Made by a program: the position numbers and the translations under genes. Shown here one piece after another: positions 7,872-16,186 of a DNA stretch of 45,460 nt. The notes under the pieces are model-generated. The model was not told the DNA's origin. It searched no databases and was given only the letters and a program-made list of their open reading frames with translations. The stretch is taken from contig NZ_JAAGWG010000035.1 in assembly GCF_010682065.1 (NCBI RefSeq), forward strand, positions 1 to 45,460, in the 5' to 3' direction. The stretch is from Blastococcus saxobsidens (GTDB lineage: Bacteria > Actinomycetota > Actinomycetes > Mycobacteriales > Geodermatophilaceae). How positions within the stretch are numbered: the stretch's first letter is position 1; each line of letters opens with the position of its first letter.

Positions 7872-8057
7872 ATGGTCGTCCGACTGCTGACCACCGAGGA
7901 GGTGGCCGACCGGTTCCGCACCAGCCCGGCCACCGTCCGCTACTGGCGCCACATCGGCATCGGCCCCGCCGGGGTGCGCGTCGGCCGCCGCGTGCTCTAC
8001 GACGAGGCTGAGTGCGACCGCTGGTGGCAGAGCAAGGTCGCGAACAGCGACCGGTGA
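7872..8057 (+). CDS. excisionase/MerR-like helix-turn-helix protein
   Basis: A 61-residue DNA-binding protein (LLTTEEVADRFRTSPATVRYWRHIGIGPAGVRVGRRVLYDEAECDRWW), i.e. a winged MerR/AlpA-like HTH of the excisionase family occupying nearly the whole protein. The start is ATG 7872, with AGGAG at 7862-7866. Upstream codons in the same frame (to 7737) are not protein-like. It lies 89 bp before the integrase on the same strand, the usual xis-int order, so it probably binds the element's attachment region or controls its excision. Confidence 0.75.
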   Translation: MVVRLLTTEEVADRFRTSPATVRYWRHIGIGPAGVRVGRRVLYDEAECDRWWQSKVANSDR

Positions 8058-8146
8058 TCCACAGGAGCCGGCCTACGGCGTAGCGCACTGTCGTCCACTC
8101 GCGGCAGGCTGGCTCCGGGGCGGCACTCCGGCGATCGAGGAGAGAC

Positions 8147-9256
8147 ATGGCGAGCATCGCGCGGCGCCCCGACGGCACGTACCGCCCCCGGTACCGCGAC
8201 GCCGACGGCAAGGAGCACGCCCGGCACTTCAAGCGGAAGGCCGACGCCCAACGCTGGCTGGACGAGGTCACCGCCACCGTCGTCACCGGCACCTACGTCG
8301 ACCCCAAGGCCGGCCGGATCACCCTCTCGGCGTTCTACGCCGTCTGGGCCGCCCGTCAGGTGTGGGCTCCCGGCACCGAGCTGGCCATGAGTCTCGCGGT
8401 GCGAACGGCGACCTTCACCGATGTCGAGCTCCGCCTGCTCCGCCGGTCGCACGTCGAGTCGTGGGTCAAGTAGATGACCGCGGCCGGCCTGGCCCCGGGC
8501 ACCGTCCACACCCGGGTGCAGAACGTGCGCGCGGTGCTGCGCGGCGCCGTCCGCGACCGGGTGATCGCCACCGACCCCAGCGACGGGGTGACACTCCCCC
8601 GCCGCCGGCGCCGCGAACACGCCATGAGCATCCCCACGCCGCCCCAGGTCGGCGCACTGCTCACCGCAGCCGACGACCGGTTCGCCGCGTACATCGCCAT
8701 CTGCGCCTTCGGCGGCCTCCGACTCGGCGAGGCGGCTGCGCTGCAAATCGGCGACGTCGCCTTCCTCCGGCGCCGAGTGGTCATCAGCCGGCAAGTCCAG
8801 CGAGGACCCGGCGGCACGGTCGAACTGCGGGCACCCAAGCACGGCTCGGAACGGACGATCGTCGTCCCCGACCGACTCCTCACCCTGCTCGCCGGGCACG
8901 TGGAGCAGCACCTGGCCGGCGGCGGTCCGGAACGCTGGCTCTTCCCCACCCCGACCGGCACCCCGCCACACCAGAACACCGTCGGCCACCTTTGGCGCAA
9001 GGCGACGTCAGCAGCCGGCCTGACGGGCTTGCGGCTGCACGTCCTGCGGCACTTCTTCGCCTCCGGGCTCATCGCCTCCGGATGCGACGTCGTCACCGTG
9101 CAGCGCGCCCTCGGGCACGCCTCGGCGACCACGACGCTGAACACCTATGGACACCTGTGGCCCGACGCGGAGGACCGCACCCGAGCCGCCACGGACGGTC
9201 TCATGTCCGCAGCACTCGACTTTTCTGCGGACTCTCTGCGGACCGGACGACGCTGA
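8147..9256 (+). pseudogene. int: tyrosine integrase interrupted by an in-frame TAG
   Basis: This is a phage-type tyrosine recombinase whose reading frame is continuous from ATG 8147 to TGA 9256 except for one TAG at 8471-8473, directly followed by ATG 8474. The 5' part encodes the arm-binding region (RRPDGTYRPRYRDADGKEHAR) and the start of the core-binding domain. The 3' part (260 residues) carries the whole catalytic set: Arg codon at 8720 (GLRLGEA), Lys at 8837, HxLRH from 9038, His at 9116 (LGHAS) and Tyr at 9146 (TYGH). A CAG-to-TAG transition explains the break. Unless TAG is read through, or the TAGATG junction allows reinitiation, the integrase is inactive. A sequencing error is possible. 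It ends 30 bp from the 3' end of ychF, so that site may mark the island's boundary. Confidence 0.85.
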
Positions 9257-9286
9257 CAAGCGCCTGACCAGCGGCTTCAGCAGCCG

Positions 9287-10360
9287 TCAGACGTTGAAGC
9301 GGAACTCCACGACGTCGCCATCGGCCATGACGTACTCCTTGCCCTCCATGCGGACCCAGCCCTTGGACTTGGCCTCGGCCATGGAGCCCGCTTCGACCAG
9401 CTGGTCGAAGCTGACGATCTCGGCCTTGATGAAGCCACGCTGGAAGTCGGTGTGGATGACACCGGCGGCCTGCGGTGCGGTCGCCCCGACCGGGATGGTC
9501 CAGGCGCGCGACTCCTTGGGGCCGGCGGTCAGGTAGGTCTGCAGTCCGAGGGTGCGGAAGCCGACCTTGGCCAGCTGGTCCAGGCCCGGCTCGTCCTGGC
9601 CGATGGAGGCCAGCAGCTCGGCCGCCTCCTCGGCGGGCAGCTCGATCAGCTCGGACTCGGTCTGCGCGTCCAGGAAGATCGCCTCGGCCGGCGCGACCAG
9701 GCCGCGCAGCTCGTCGAGCAGCTCGGTGTTGGCCAGCTCGTCGGCGTCGACGTTGAAGACGTACAGGAACGGCTTGGTCGTCATGAGGCTCAGCTCGCGC
9801 AGCGGCTCGGGGTCCACGCCGGCGGCGAACAGGGTGCGCCCCTCGTCGAGGATCTTCTGCGCGGCCTGCGCGGCGGACAGCAGCCCGGCGCGCTCCTTGT
9901 CCTTCTTGGCTTCCTTCTCCAGCCGCGGGACGGCCTTCTCCAGCGTCTGCATGTCGGCCAGCACGAGCTCGGTGTTGATGGTCTCGATGTCGTCGGCCGG
10001 GCTGACCTTGCCCTCGACGTGCACGACGTCGGGGTCGGTGAAGACCCGGATGACCTGGCAGATCGCGTCGCTCTCGCGGATGTTGGCGAGGAACTTGTTG
10101 CCCATGCCGGCACCCTCGCTGGCGCCGCGGACGATGCCGGCGATGTCGACGAAGGAGACCGTCGCCGGGATGATCTTCTGGCTGCCGAAGATCCCGGCCA
10201 GCGTGGCCAGCCGCGGGTCGGGCACGCCCACCACGCCCACGTTCGGCTCGATCGTCGCGAACGGGTAGTTGGCCGCCAGGACGTCGTTCTTGGTCAGCGC
10301 GTTGAACAGCGTGGACTTGCCGACGTTGGGCAGGCCGACGATCCCGATGGTGAGGCTCAC
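9287..10360 (-). CDS. ychF: ribosome-associated ATPase YchF
   Basis: A 357-residue Obg-family P-loop protein, normal length. The P-loop is GLPNVGKST at 9-17. The G3 region (VDIAGIVRGASEGAGMGNKFL) starts at 71. The G4 position reads NVDADE from residue 203 instead of NKxD, which in YchF explains preference for ATP over GTP. A helical hairpin occupies about 125-190 and a C-terminal TGS domain ends in GDVVEFRFNV. YchF binds ribosomes and influences translation and stress responses. Its 3' end faces the integrase, and the gene is intact, so any insertion there preserved the reading frame. Confidence 0.95.
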   Translation of the reverse strand: MSLTIGIVGLPNVGKSTLFNALTKNDVLAANYPFATIEPNVGVVGVPDPRLATLAGIFGSQKIIPATVSFVDIAGIVRGASEGAGMGNKFLANIRESDAICQVIRVFTDPDVVHVEGKVSPADDIETINTELVLADMQTLEKAVPRLEKEAKKDKERAGLLSAAQAAQKILDEGRTLFAAGVDPEPLRELSLMTTKPFLYVFNVDADELANTELLDELRGLVAPAEAIFLDAQTESELIELPAEEAAELLASIGQDEPGLDQLAKVGFRTLGLQTYLTAGPKESRAWTIPVGATAPQAAGVIHTDFQRGFIKAEIVSFDQLVEAGSMAEAKSKGWVRMEGKEYVMADGDVVEFRFNV

Positions 10361-10402
10361 GAGGATCCAGCGTACGGGCCGGTCGCAGCGCCGCGGCCGG
10401 GG

Positions 10403-10909
10403 TCAGTCGGTCGGTGACGCCGGGGCCTCCGACGCACCCGGGCTCCCGGGGGCGGCGGGGCCCTCCCCGGGCGACCGGGTCGGCAGCTGACCCACGACCT
10501 GGCAGTCCTCGATGTTCACCTGCAACCGTTCCTGGAGCGGTTGCAGCCGTCGGACGACCTCGTCGAGGCGAGCCGCGTTGATCTCGGCGATGGCCTCGCC
10601 GATGTCGTCGACGACCTCCACGGTGTCCTGCGCGGCGTTGATCGCCCGCAGGCAGGCGGCGTTCACCGCCAGTTCCCCGGTGACGCCTGCCGGCGAGCCG
10701 GGCGTCGCTGCCGCCGGCCCTCCCGGGGCGGACGTCCCGGCGGCGCCAGGAGCGGCGCTCGGTGGCACCGGCGTTCGCCCGGCCAGCAGGGCGATGGTGA
10801 CCGCGCCGATGACCAGTCCCAGGAGGAAAACTCCCGTGAGCGCCCACCAGCGCAGTGCCCGACGCAGTACGCCGCCTGTCTCCGGTGACCTGGTGCCTTG
10901 CTCGGACAT
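10403..10909 (-). CDS. single-pass membrane protein of unknown function
   Basis: 168 residues: a short polar N-terminus, one membrane segment (about 20-43, WWALTGVFLLGLVIGAVTIA), an Ala/Gly/Pro-rich linker, then an extracytoplasmic helical domain (about 75-145) with two cysteines (ACLRAIN and IEDCQVV) that could form a disulfide. The C-terminal tail is Pro/Ser-rich. RBS GAGGAGCG precedes ATG 10909. It lies 42 bp beyond the ychF start on the same strand and is divergent from the MMPL transporter gene. No family recognised. Confidence 0.7.
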   Translation of the reverse strand: MSEQGTRSPETGGVLRRALRWWALTGVFLLGLVIGAVTIALLAGRTPVPPSAAPGAAGTSAPGGPAAATPGSPAGVTGELAVNAACLRAINAAQDTVEVVDDIGEAIAEINAARLDEVVRRLQPLQERLQVNIEDCQVVGQLPTRSPGEGPAAPGSPGASEAPASPTD

Positions 10910-11031
10910 GGGCGCTCCTCGCGTCGAGCGGCGTCTCGTCGGGGCCCTTACCCTGCCAGTGCGGCGGCCAGACGGCGGCCCGGCGGGGAGGCCCAGGTGC
11001 GGGTGCCCGAGAGCAGAGCTCGGTCGCAGGC

Positions 11032-13335
11032 ATGACCACCCCCGGGCCCCGACCGGCGCGCTCCTCGCCTCTCGCCGGCCTCGCGCGTGGCTACCGCTCG
11101 GCGGTGGTGACCGGTCGGTGGTTCGTGGTCGTCGGCTGGATCCTCGCCACCGTCGTCGTCTCCATGGCCCTGCCGACCTCCGGCGGAGGAGGCGGCGGCC
11201 GGATCGGCAGCCTGCTGCCGGCCGAGAGCGAAGCGGTGGCCACCCAGGCGCGCAGCCTGGCGTCGTTCCGCGTACCGGTGCTGTCCGAGACCTCCGTGGT
11301 CGTCCACGACCCCGACGGCCTGAGCGTCCTCACCCGCGCCGACATCGCACTGTGGGCGCTCACCTACACCGAGGCCTACCTCGACGGCACCGCGCCGTCG
11401 GGCGACGGCAACATCGTGGCCGCCATCCCCATCCCCACCTCGTCACCCACGACGGCGGTCACCTACCTGTACGTCACCGGCGGGACGTCGCTCAACGCCA
11501 CCGCAGCGCTAGCCCAGCAGTACGCGGCGCACTTCGACAACCAGCCGTCCGTGCAGACCTACGTCACCGGCGTGGTCCCAGCCCAGGTGCGGCAGGCGTT
11601 CTACCTGCAGTCCCGCATCCACATCTTCGAGATCGCGACGCTGGTGCTGATCGCGATGGTGGTCGGCCTGGCCTTCCGCTCCGTCGTCGCACCCTTCGTC
11701 GTCCTCCTCACCGCAGGCCTGGGCTACCTGGTCGCGATCCGGAGCCTGGGGCTGCTGGCCTCGTCACTCGGCTTCGCGCTGCCCGACCAGTTGCAACCGC
11801 TGATCGCCGCCCTGCTCATCGGCGTCATCACCGACTACTGCGTCCTCTTCTTCTCCGGCATGCGCCAGCAGCTCGAGCGGGGTCGCCCCCGGCTGGCGGC
11901 CGCCCGCGAGGCCACCCGGGTCGAGGCGCCCATCATCGCCGTCGCCGGCATCACGGTCGCCGCGGGGACTGCGGCGCTGCTCGCGGCCGACTTCGAGCTG
12001 TTCCGGGCGTTCGGCCCCGCGCTGTCGCTCACCGTGGTCGTGGGGGTGCTGGTCTCGCTCACCCTCGTGCCGGCGTTGATGGCGATCCTCGGGGGGCGCC
12101 TGTTCGCACCGGGCGGCTCACGTCTGTCGCGGGAGAAGGCCGGGCGCGGGGTGGGGACGCTCGTCCGGATCATCGTCGACCGGCGTGGGGCCGCGGTCGC
12201 CGCCGCGCTCAGCGTGGCGTTCCTCGCGCTCGCCGCACTGCCCCTGACGAGCCTCCGCCTGGACCTGTCGTTCACCGGAGGCCTGCCCGCGGGCGACCCG
12301 GTGGCCCGCGGGGCAGAGGTCCTGGAGGAGGCCGGGCTCCGCGGCGTGGAGGCGCCCACCGAGATCCTCGTGGAGGAGCCAGGGGTCGCCGACCGTCGCG
12401 ACGACCTCGCACGGCTGCAGGACGCCATCGCCGCCCAGCCCGGGGTGGCGGAGGTGCTCGGTCCCGCCCAGAACCCGCTTCCCGACAACTACGGCGTCGT
12501 CTTCTCCGCCGACGGGGACACGGCGCGTTTCGTGGTGATCCTGGACAGCGACCCGCTCGCCGCGCCGGCCATCGACGACCTCCGGGCACTGGACTCCCGG
12601 CTCGGGGTGCTCGCCGCCGAGGCCGGCCTCGGCGACGCGACCGTCTCCCTCACCGGCCAGACCGCGATCGCCGGGGAGCTGGCCGAGCTGACCGAGGACA
12701 ACCTGCGACTGACGCTGCTGGCGGCGCTGGCGGTCGAGCTGGTCATCCTCGTCGCCTACCTGCGCGCGCTGCTGGCACCGATCGCCCTGCTGATCACCAG
12801 CGCGCTGGGTGTGGCGGCGGCCCTGGGGCTGACCGTGGTCGTGTTCCAGTACCTGCTCGGCGACCCCGGGATCACCTTCTACGCACCGTTCGCGACGGCG
12901 GTGCTGCTGGTGGCCCTCGGCTCGGACTACAACGTCTTCGCGGTCGGCTCCATCTGGGAGGCGGCCCGCCGGCTCCCGCTCAGCCGGGCCATCGCCGTCG
13001 CGATGCCGAGCACCGCCCGGGCGATCAGCGCCGCGGGCCTCATCCTGGCCACCACCTTCGCCATGGTCGGGATCATCCCGCTGGACACCTTCCGACAGGT
13101 GGCCTTCACCATGGCGGTCGGCCTGCTCCTGGACACCTTCCTCATCCGGCCGGTGCTCACACCCGCCGTACTCGTGCTGCTCGGTCGCGCCGCGAGCTGG
13201 CCGAGCCGGAGGGTGCGCACCGAGACCGTGTCCGCCGACGAGCTGCGGCGCACCGCCCTGGCAGCGGCCCGCGACCCGAGTGGCAGCACCGGCAGCGGTG
13301 AGGCGCTCGAGCTGGCCGAGGTGACGAGGCGATGA
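11032..13335 (+). CDS. MMPL/RND family transporter
   Basis: A 767-residue MMPL protein with two repeated halves. Each has one membrane helix, a periplasmic loop and a bundle of five helices. The two proton-relay motifs typical of MmpL proteins are present: Asp268-Tyr269 in GVITDYCVLF and Asp632-Tyr633 in ALGSDYNVFAV. ATG 11032 (MTTPGPRPARSS) was chosen because upstream codons are not protein-like and run over the divergent promoter region. MMPL proteins export lipids or other hydrophobic molecules across the plasma membrane using proton motive force. The stop overlaps the next start (ATGA at 13332-13335), tying it to an LmeA-like lipid-binding protein. The cargo is not deducible. Confidence 0.9.
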   Translation: MTTPGPRPARSSPLAGLARGYRSAVVTGRWFVVVGWILATVVVSMALPTSGGGGGGRIGSLLPAESEAVATQARSLASFRVPVLSETSVVVHDPDGLSVLTRADIALWALTYTEAYLDGTAPSGDGNIVAAIPIPTSSPTTAVTYLYVTGGTSLNATAALAQQYAAHFDNQPSVQTYVTGVVPAQVRQAFYLQSRIHIFEIATLVLIAMVVGLAFRSVVAPFVVLLTAGLGYLVAIRSLGLLASSLGFALPDQLQPLIAALLIGVITDYCVLFFSGMRQQLERGRPRLAAAREATRVEAPIIAVAGITVAAGTAALLAADFELFRAFGPALSLTVVVGVLVSLTLVPALMAILGGRLFAPGGSRLSREKAGRGVGTLVRIIVDRRGAAVAAALSVAFLALAALPLTSLRLDLSFTGGLPAGDPVARGAEVLEEAGLRGVEAPTEILVEEPGVADRRDDLARLQDAIAAQPGVAEVLGPAQNPLPDNYGVVFSADGDTARFVVILDSDPLAAPAIDDLRALDSRLGVLAAEAGLGDATVSLTGQTAIAGELAELTEDNLRLTLLAALAVELVILVAYLRALLAPIALLITSALGVAAALGLTVVVFQYLLGDPGITFYAPFATAVLLVALGSDYNVFAVGSIWEAARRLPLSRAIAVAMPSTARAISAAGLILATTFAMVGIIPLDTFRQVAFTMAVGLLLDTFLIRPVLTPAVLVLLGRAASWPSRRVRTETVSADELRRTALAAARDPSGSTGSGEALELAEVTRR

Positions 13336-14069
13336 ACGTCCTCTCGGCCCTCCGGATCCGGATCTCGACCGCGGTGCTCGCCGCCAGCGTCCTGCTGGGC
13401 ACGGCCCTGCTGCTGTGGGGCGCCGACGCCCTCGCCCGGTGGACCGCGGAGAGCTATGTGGCCAGGCAGGTCCAGGCGCTCACCGGCGTGCTGGAGCTCC
13501 CGGCGGTCGAGGTCCACGGCACCTTCTTCCTGCCGCAGGTGCTCAGCGGCCGGTACGAGCACGTGGAGATCGCCGTCGAGGACCTGCGCTCGGGCCCGCT
13601 GCGGCTCGAGCGCATGACGGCGGACCTCAGCGGCGTGCACGTCTCCTTCGCCGACCTCGTCGGGCAGGACGTCGTCCCGATCTACATCGAGGAGAGCGAG
13701 GAGCGCGCCACCCTCACGTTCGAGGACCTCAACCACTACCTCGACGCCACCGGGCGACCGGTCAGGGTCGAGAGCGCCCCTGCCGGCGAGGTGCTGCTGA
13801 CCGGGACGGTGGAGGTCTTCGGCCGGGAGGTGTCGGCGTCGTCCCGTGTCGTCGTCGGCGCCGACGACGGCAGCCTGTCGGTCCGGCCGACGGGGCTGGA
13901 GACGGGCACCGTCCTCGACGCGGCCGGCCAGGCCCTCCTGCGCCAGCGGTTCACCTTCCTGGTGCCCATGGACCCGCTGCCCTTCGGTCAGCGGATCGAG
14001 GGGATCACCACCGGCGAGACGGCCTTCGAGATCGAGGCCGGTGGCGACGGGTTGCTCGTCGAGCCATGA
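13332..14069 (+). CDS. DUF2993/LmeA-like phospholipid-binding protein
   Basis: 245 residues with an N-terminal membrane anchor or signal (about 12-34, TAVLAASVLLGTALLLWG). The rest is an extracytoplasmic beta-rich domain typical of DUF2993 (ESYVARQVQALTGVLELPAVEVHGTFFLPQVLSG, later LRLERMTADLSGV). Mycobacterial LmeA, of this family, binds phospholipids and is needed for lipomannan maturation. The 4-nt overlap with the MMPL gene implies translational coupling and a shared pathway, for example handing a lipid to or from the transporter. That partnership is inference. Confidence 0.8.
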   Translation: MNVLSALRIRISTAVLAASVLLGTALLLWGADALARWTAESYVARQVQALTGVLELPAVEVHGTFFLPQVLSGRYEHVEIAVEDLRSGPLRLERMTADLSGVHVSFADLVGQDVVPIYIEESEERATLTFEDLNHYLDATGRPVRVESAPAGEVLLTGTVEVFGREVSASSRVVVGADDGSLSVRPTGLETGTVLDAAGQALLRQRFTFLVPMDPLPFGQRIEGITTGETAFEIEAGGDGLLVEP

Positions 14070-14145
14070 CCCCCGCGGAACCCCTCCCGCACCCCCGGTC
14101 AGGGTTGATGACAGGTGTGTGGCGATTGCCCTCGACGGCCGCTCC

Positions 14146-14161
14146 TGTGACCTGGATCACC
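14146..14161. promoter_or_regulatory. GlxR/CRP-like operator
   Basis: TGTGACCTGGATCACC matches the CRP/GlxR consensus TGTGA-N6-TCACA at nine of ten half-site bases. It lies directly before the predicted -10 box of the lipoprotein gene, a position that would favour repression. Confidence 0.5.
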
Positions 14162-14162
14162 C

Positions 14163-14168
14163 TAGCCT
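14163..14168 (+). promoter_or_regulatory. predicted -10 box, leaderless start
   Basis: TAGCCT is followed by six bases and then ATG 14175, which has no Shine-Dalgarno. This spacing puts transcription start at the A of the start codon, i.e. a leaderless mRNA. Confidence 0.5.
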
Positions 14169-14174
14169 GGAACC

Positions 14175-14591
14175 ATGGGTACCAGACACAGCCGAAGATC
14201 AGCGATCGTCCTCGCCGGCGGCCTCCTCATCGCTCCCCTGGCCGCGTGCTCGGGCGCCGAGGAGAACACCGGCTCATCGGTCCTCCCGAGCGCCAGCGAG
14301 GGGGTCGAGTCGGCCACCTCCGCGGCGGCGTCGGCCGCTGAGGACGCCAACGCGGACGTGGACTGCTCCGGGACCTCCTGCACCGTGTCCCTGAGTCCCG
14401 ACGCCGCGGAGGTCGAGGTGCTCGGCACGCGGCTGGCCTACGAGGGCGTCCAGGACGGCGAGGCCACCATCGCGGTCGGCAACAGGACCGTGACCTGCGC
14501 GGAGGGCGAGTCGGTCGAGGCCGGTCCCCTGACGCTGGAGTGCACGACGGTCTCCGAGGAGAGCATCTCCATGACGGCTTCGCTCGGCTGA
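14175..14591 (+). CDS. putative lipoprotein
   Basis: 138 residues. The signal sequence has Arg-rich and hydrophobic segments and a lipobox LAAC with Cys at 25, so it is predicted to be lipid-anchored outside the membrane. A Ser/Ala-rich linker follows, then a small beta-rich domain with four cysteines (DCSGTSC, TVTCAEG, LECTT) that could form two disulfides. Its promoter region has a GlxR-like site and a -10 box placed for leaderless transcription. It is followed by a hairpin terminator. Function unknown. Confidence 0.7.
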   Translation: MGTRHSRRSAIVLAGGLLIAPLAACSGAEENTGSSVLPSASEGVESATSAAASAAEDANADVDCSGTSCTVSLSPDAAEVEVLGTRLAYEGVQDGEATIAVGNRTVTCAEGESVEAGPLTLECTTVSEESISMTASLG

Positions 14592-14592
14592 C

Positions 14593-14619
14593 CCGAGCGG
14601 CCCGACGAGCACCGCTCGG
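14593..14619. terminator. hairpin terminator between convergent genes
   Basis: CCGAGCGG at 14593-14600 pairs with CCGCTCGG at 14612-14619 around an 11-nt loop. It lies between the lipoprotein gene and the converging GAF-ANTAR gene. There is no U-tract, as is common in actinobacteria. Confidence 0.5.
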
Positions 14620-14657
14620 CGGACGACGGCGACCGGACGGACGCCGCGACGGCCAGG

Positions 14658-15407
14658 TCAGCTCCGGCCGGCGCCCCGGGCGTGCGCGAGCAACTGCTGG
14701 GCGGGCAGCGCACGCGTCACCACCGCCTCCGCGACGGCGGTCAGCCGCAGGTTGTGGTCGCGGGCGTACCGCCGCAGCGCCGCGAAGGCCTCGTCCATCT
14801 GCAGCGACCCCTTCTGGGCGAGGACCCCCTTCGCCTGCTCGAGGACGATCCGGCTCTGCAGCGCCGCCTGCAGCTGCTCGTTCACGGTGCGCTGGTCGGA
14901 CTTCACCTTGTCCTGCACGATCGCGACGCTCGCGACGTCGGCGAGCGCCTGACCGAGCGACAGGTCGTCGGGGTCCAGCGCCCCCGGGGACGTCCCGAAC
15001 AGGCCGAGGGCCCCGAGGACCTGGTCGCGCAGACGCATCGGCAGCGCGTGGACGCTGGCGAAGCCGGCCCCGAGCGCGGCCGGAGCGAACTGCGGCCAGC
15101 GCTCCGCCTCGGTGCGCAGATCCGGCGCGCTGACCGGGGCGCCGTCGAGGTAGCAGTCCCGGCACGGGCCGTCGGCGCGCTGCACCTGGAAGACCTCGAG
15201 CTGCCGCGTGCGCTCCGTCGACGCCGCCATGACGTGCAGCACCCCGCGATCGTCGGCCAGGAGCAAGCCGGCCGACGCGATGCCGAGCAGGTGCGCGCAG
15301 TCCTCCGTCAGCTCGCTCAGCAGGTCGACGACGTCGTGGCCCTTGGCCAGGCTGCTGGCCAGCCGGACGAACGAACCGGTGATGTCCCGCTCGCGGGAGT
15401 CGCTCAT
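14658..15407 (-). CDS. GAF-ANTAR domain regulator
   Basis: 249 residues. A GAF sensor domain (about 20-165) is followed by an ANTAR RNA-binding domain (about 175-235, RTVNEQLQAALQSRIVLEQAKGVLAQ…DEAFAALRRYARDHN). ANTAR proteins bind paired hairpins in nascent RNA and cause antitermination; the GAF domain probably gates this by a ligand or redox signal. ATG 15407 overlaps the stop of the preceding GAF-ANTAR gene by 4 nt, so the two are translationally coupled. RCRDC-type cysteines (DGPCRDCYLDG) in the GAF domain could be redox-active. Confidence 0.85.
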   Translation of the reverse strand: MSDSRERDITGSFVRLASSLAKGHDVVDLLSELTEDCAHLLGIASAGLLLADDRGVLHVMAASTERTRQLEVFQVQRADGPCRDCYLDGAPVSAPDLRTEAERWPQFAPAALGAGFASVHALPMRLRDQVLGALGLFGTSPGALDPDDLSLGQALADVASVAIVQDKVKSDQRTVNEQLQAALQSRIVLEQAKGVLAQKGSLQMDEAFAALRRYARDHNLRLTAVAEAVVTRALPAQQLLAHARGAGRS

Positions 15408-16186
15408 CCGGGCTCCCTTCGAGGGCCACCCGGCTCGAGCCAGTCGTCCGGGTCCAGGGAGACCCGTCCCTCCAGGATCGCCCAGGCCGTGTCGGCTGCG
15501 GTCATGTCGTGGGCGAATGCGTACGCGCGCAGCCGCAGCAGTGCCTCGGTCTGCCCCACGTCCAGCGCCCCGATGAGCATGCCGGTCGCCTGGTAGACCT
15601 CGATCCGCGACAGCGACGCGAGCTGCTCCCAGCCGTCGCCGCCCTGCGCGGCGACGTCCCAGTCGAGGTCCGAACCCATCAGGTCCATGAGCGGCAGGGC
15701 AGCCAGCTCGGCGGCGAGCAGCCCGCCGGTGAGCGCCGCCGCACCCAGCGTCCCGGCGGAACGCCGGAACAGGTCGAGGGCGCCGATCGGCTTGGAGGCG
15801 ATCGTGACCGGCAACGCGAACACGGCGTTGATCCCCGAGCGCACCAGGGCGCCGGCGAAGGCGGGCCAGCGGGTCTCGGCGGGATCGCCCAGGTCCGCGA
15901 CCAGGACCGGCGCCCCCTGCCGCACGGCGTCCAGGCACGGGCCCTCGCCGAAGGTGAACTGCAGCTCGTCGAGCTGCCGGCTCGTCTCTCCGCTGGAACC
16001 GAACGTCCCCTGCGTGCTGCCCTCATGGGTCAGCGAGACCGAGGCACCGTCCACCTCGAGCAGCCGGACGCAGGCCCGGCAGAGCAGGTCGGCCGCCGCC
16101 AGCGCGGTGTCGGCGCCGGCCATGGCCGTGGCCAACGCCGCGCGGAGCTCCTCGCCGTCGCTGATGTCGCCTCCTCCTCGGGTCAC
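15404..16186 (-). CDS. GAF-ANTAR domain regulator
   Basis: 260 residues from GTG 16186. A GAF domain spans about 10-170 (ELQFTFGEGPCLDAVRQGAPVLV…GINAVFALPV) and a C-terminal ANTAR about 195-245 (RIEVYQATGMLIGALDVGQTEALLRLRAYAFAHDMTA). The GTG is supported by a GTGA 4-nt overlap with the stop of the STAS gene. A strong purine run just inside the gene, followed by an ATC at 16165 where relatives usually have Met, makes the true N-terminus uncertain by seven codons. It is paired with a second, related GAF-ANTAR gene, so the two may have duplicated. Confidence 0.8.
   Translation of the reverse strand: MTRGGGDISDGEELRAALATAMAGADTALAAADLLCRACVRLLEVDGASVSLTHEGSTQGTFGSSGETSRQLDELQFTFGEGPCLDAVRQGAPVLVADLGDPAETRWPAFAGALVRSGINAVFALPVTIASKPIGALDLFRRSAGTLGAAALTGGLLAAELAALPLMDLMGSDLDWDVAAQGGDGWEQLASLSRIEVYQATGMLIGALDVGQTEALLRLRAYAFAHDMTAADTAWAILEGRVSLDPDDWLEPGGPRREPG

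Noticed and set aside
9452..10417. Long plus-strand open frame opposite ychF.
   Set aside because: It is antisense to a clearly conserved gene; such long shadows are normal in DNA of this GC content.
10855..11031. Extended N-terminus for the MMPL transporter.
   Set aside because: Not protein-like, and it would run through the divergent promoter region; ATG 11032 gives a normal MMPL N-terminus.
16163..16180. Possible ATC start codon of the first GAF-ANTAR gene, with a strong purine-rich Shine-Dalgarno-like run just before it.
   Set aside because: GTG at 16186 overlaps the preceding stop (GTGA), which explains initiation by coupling. ATC starts are very rare. Kept only as an uncertainty in that gene's entry.
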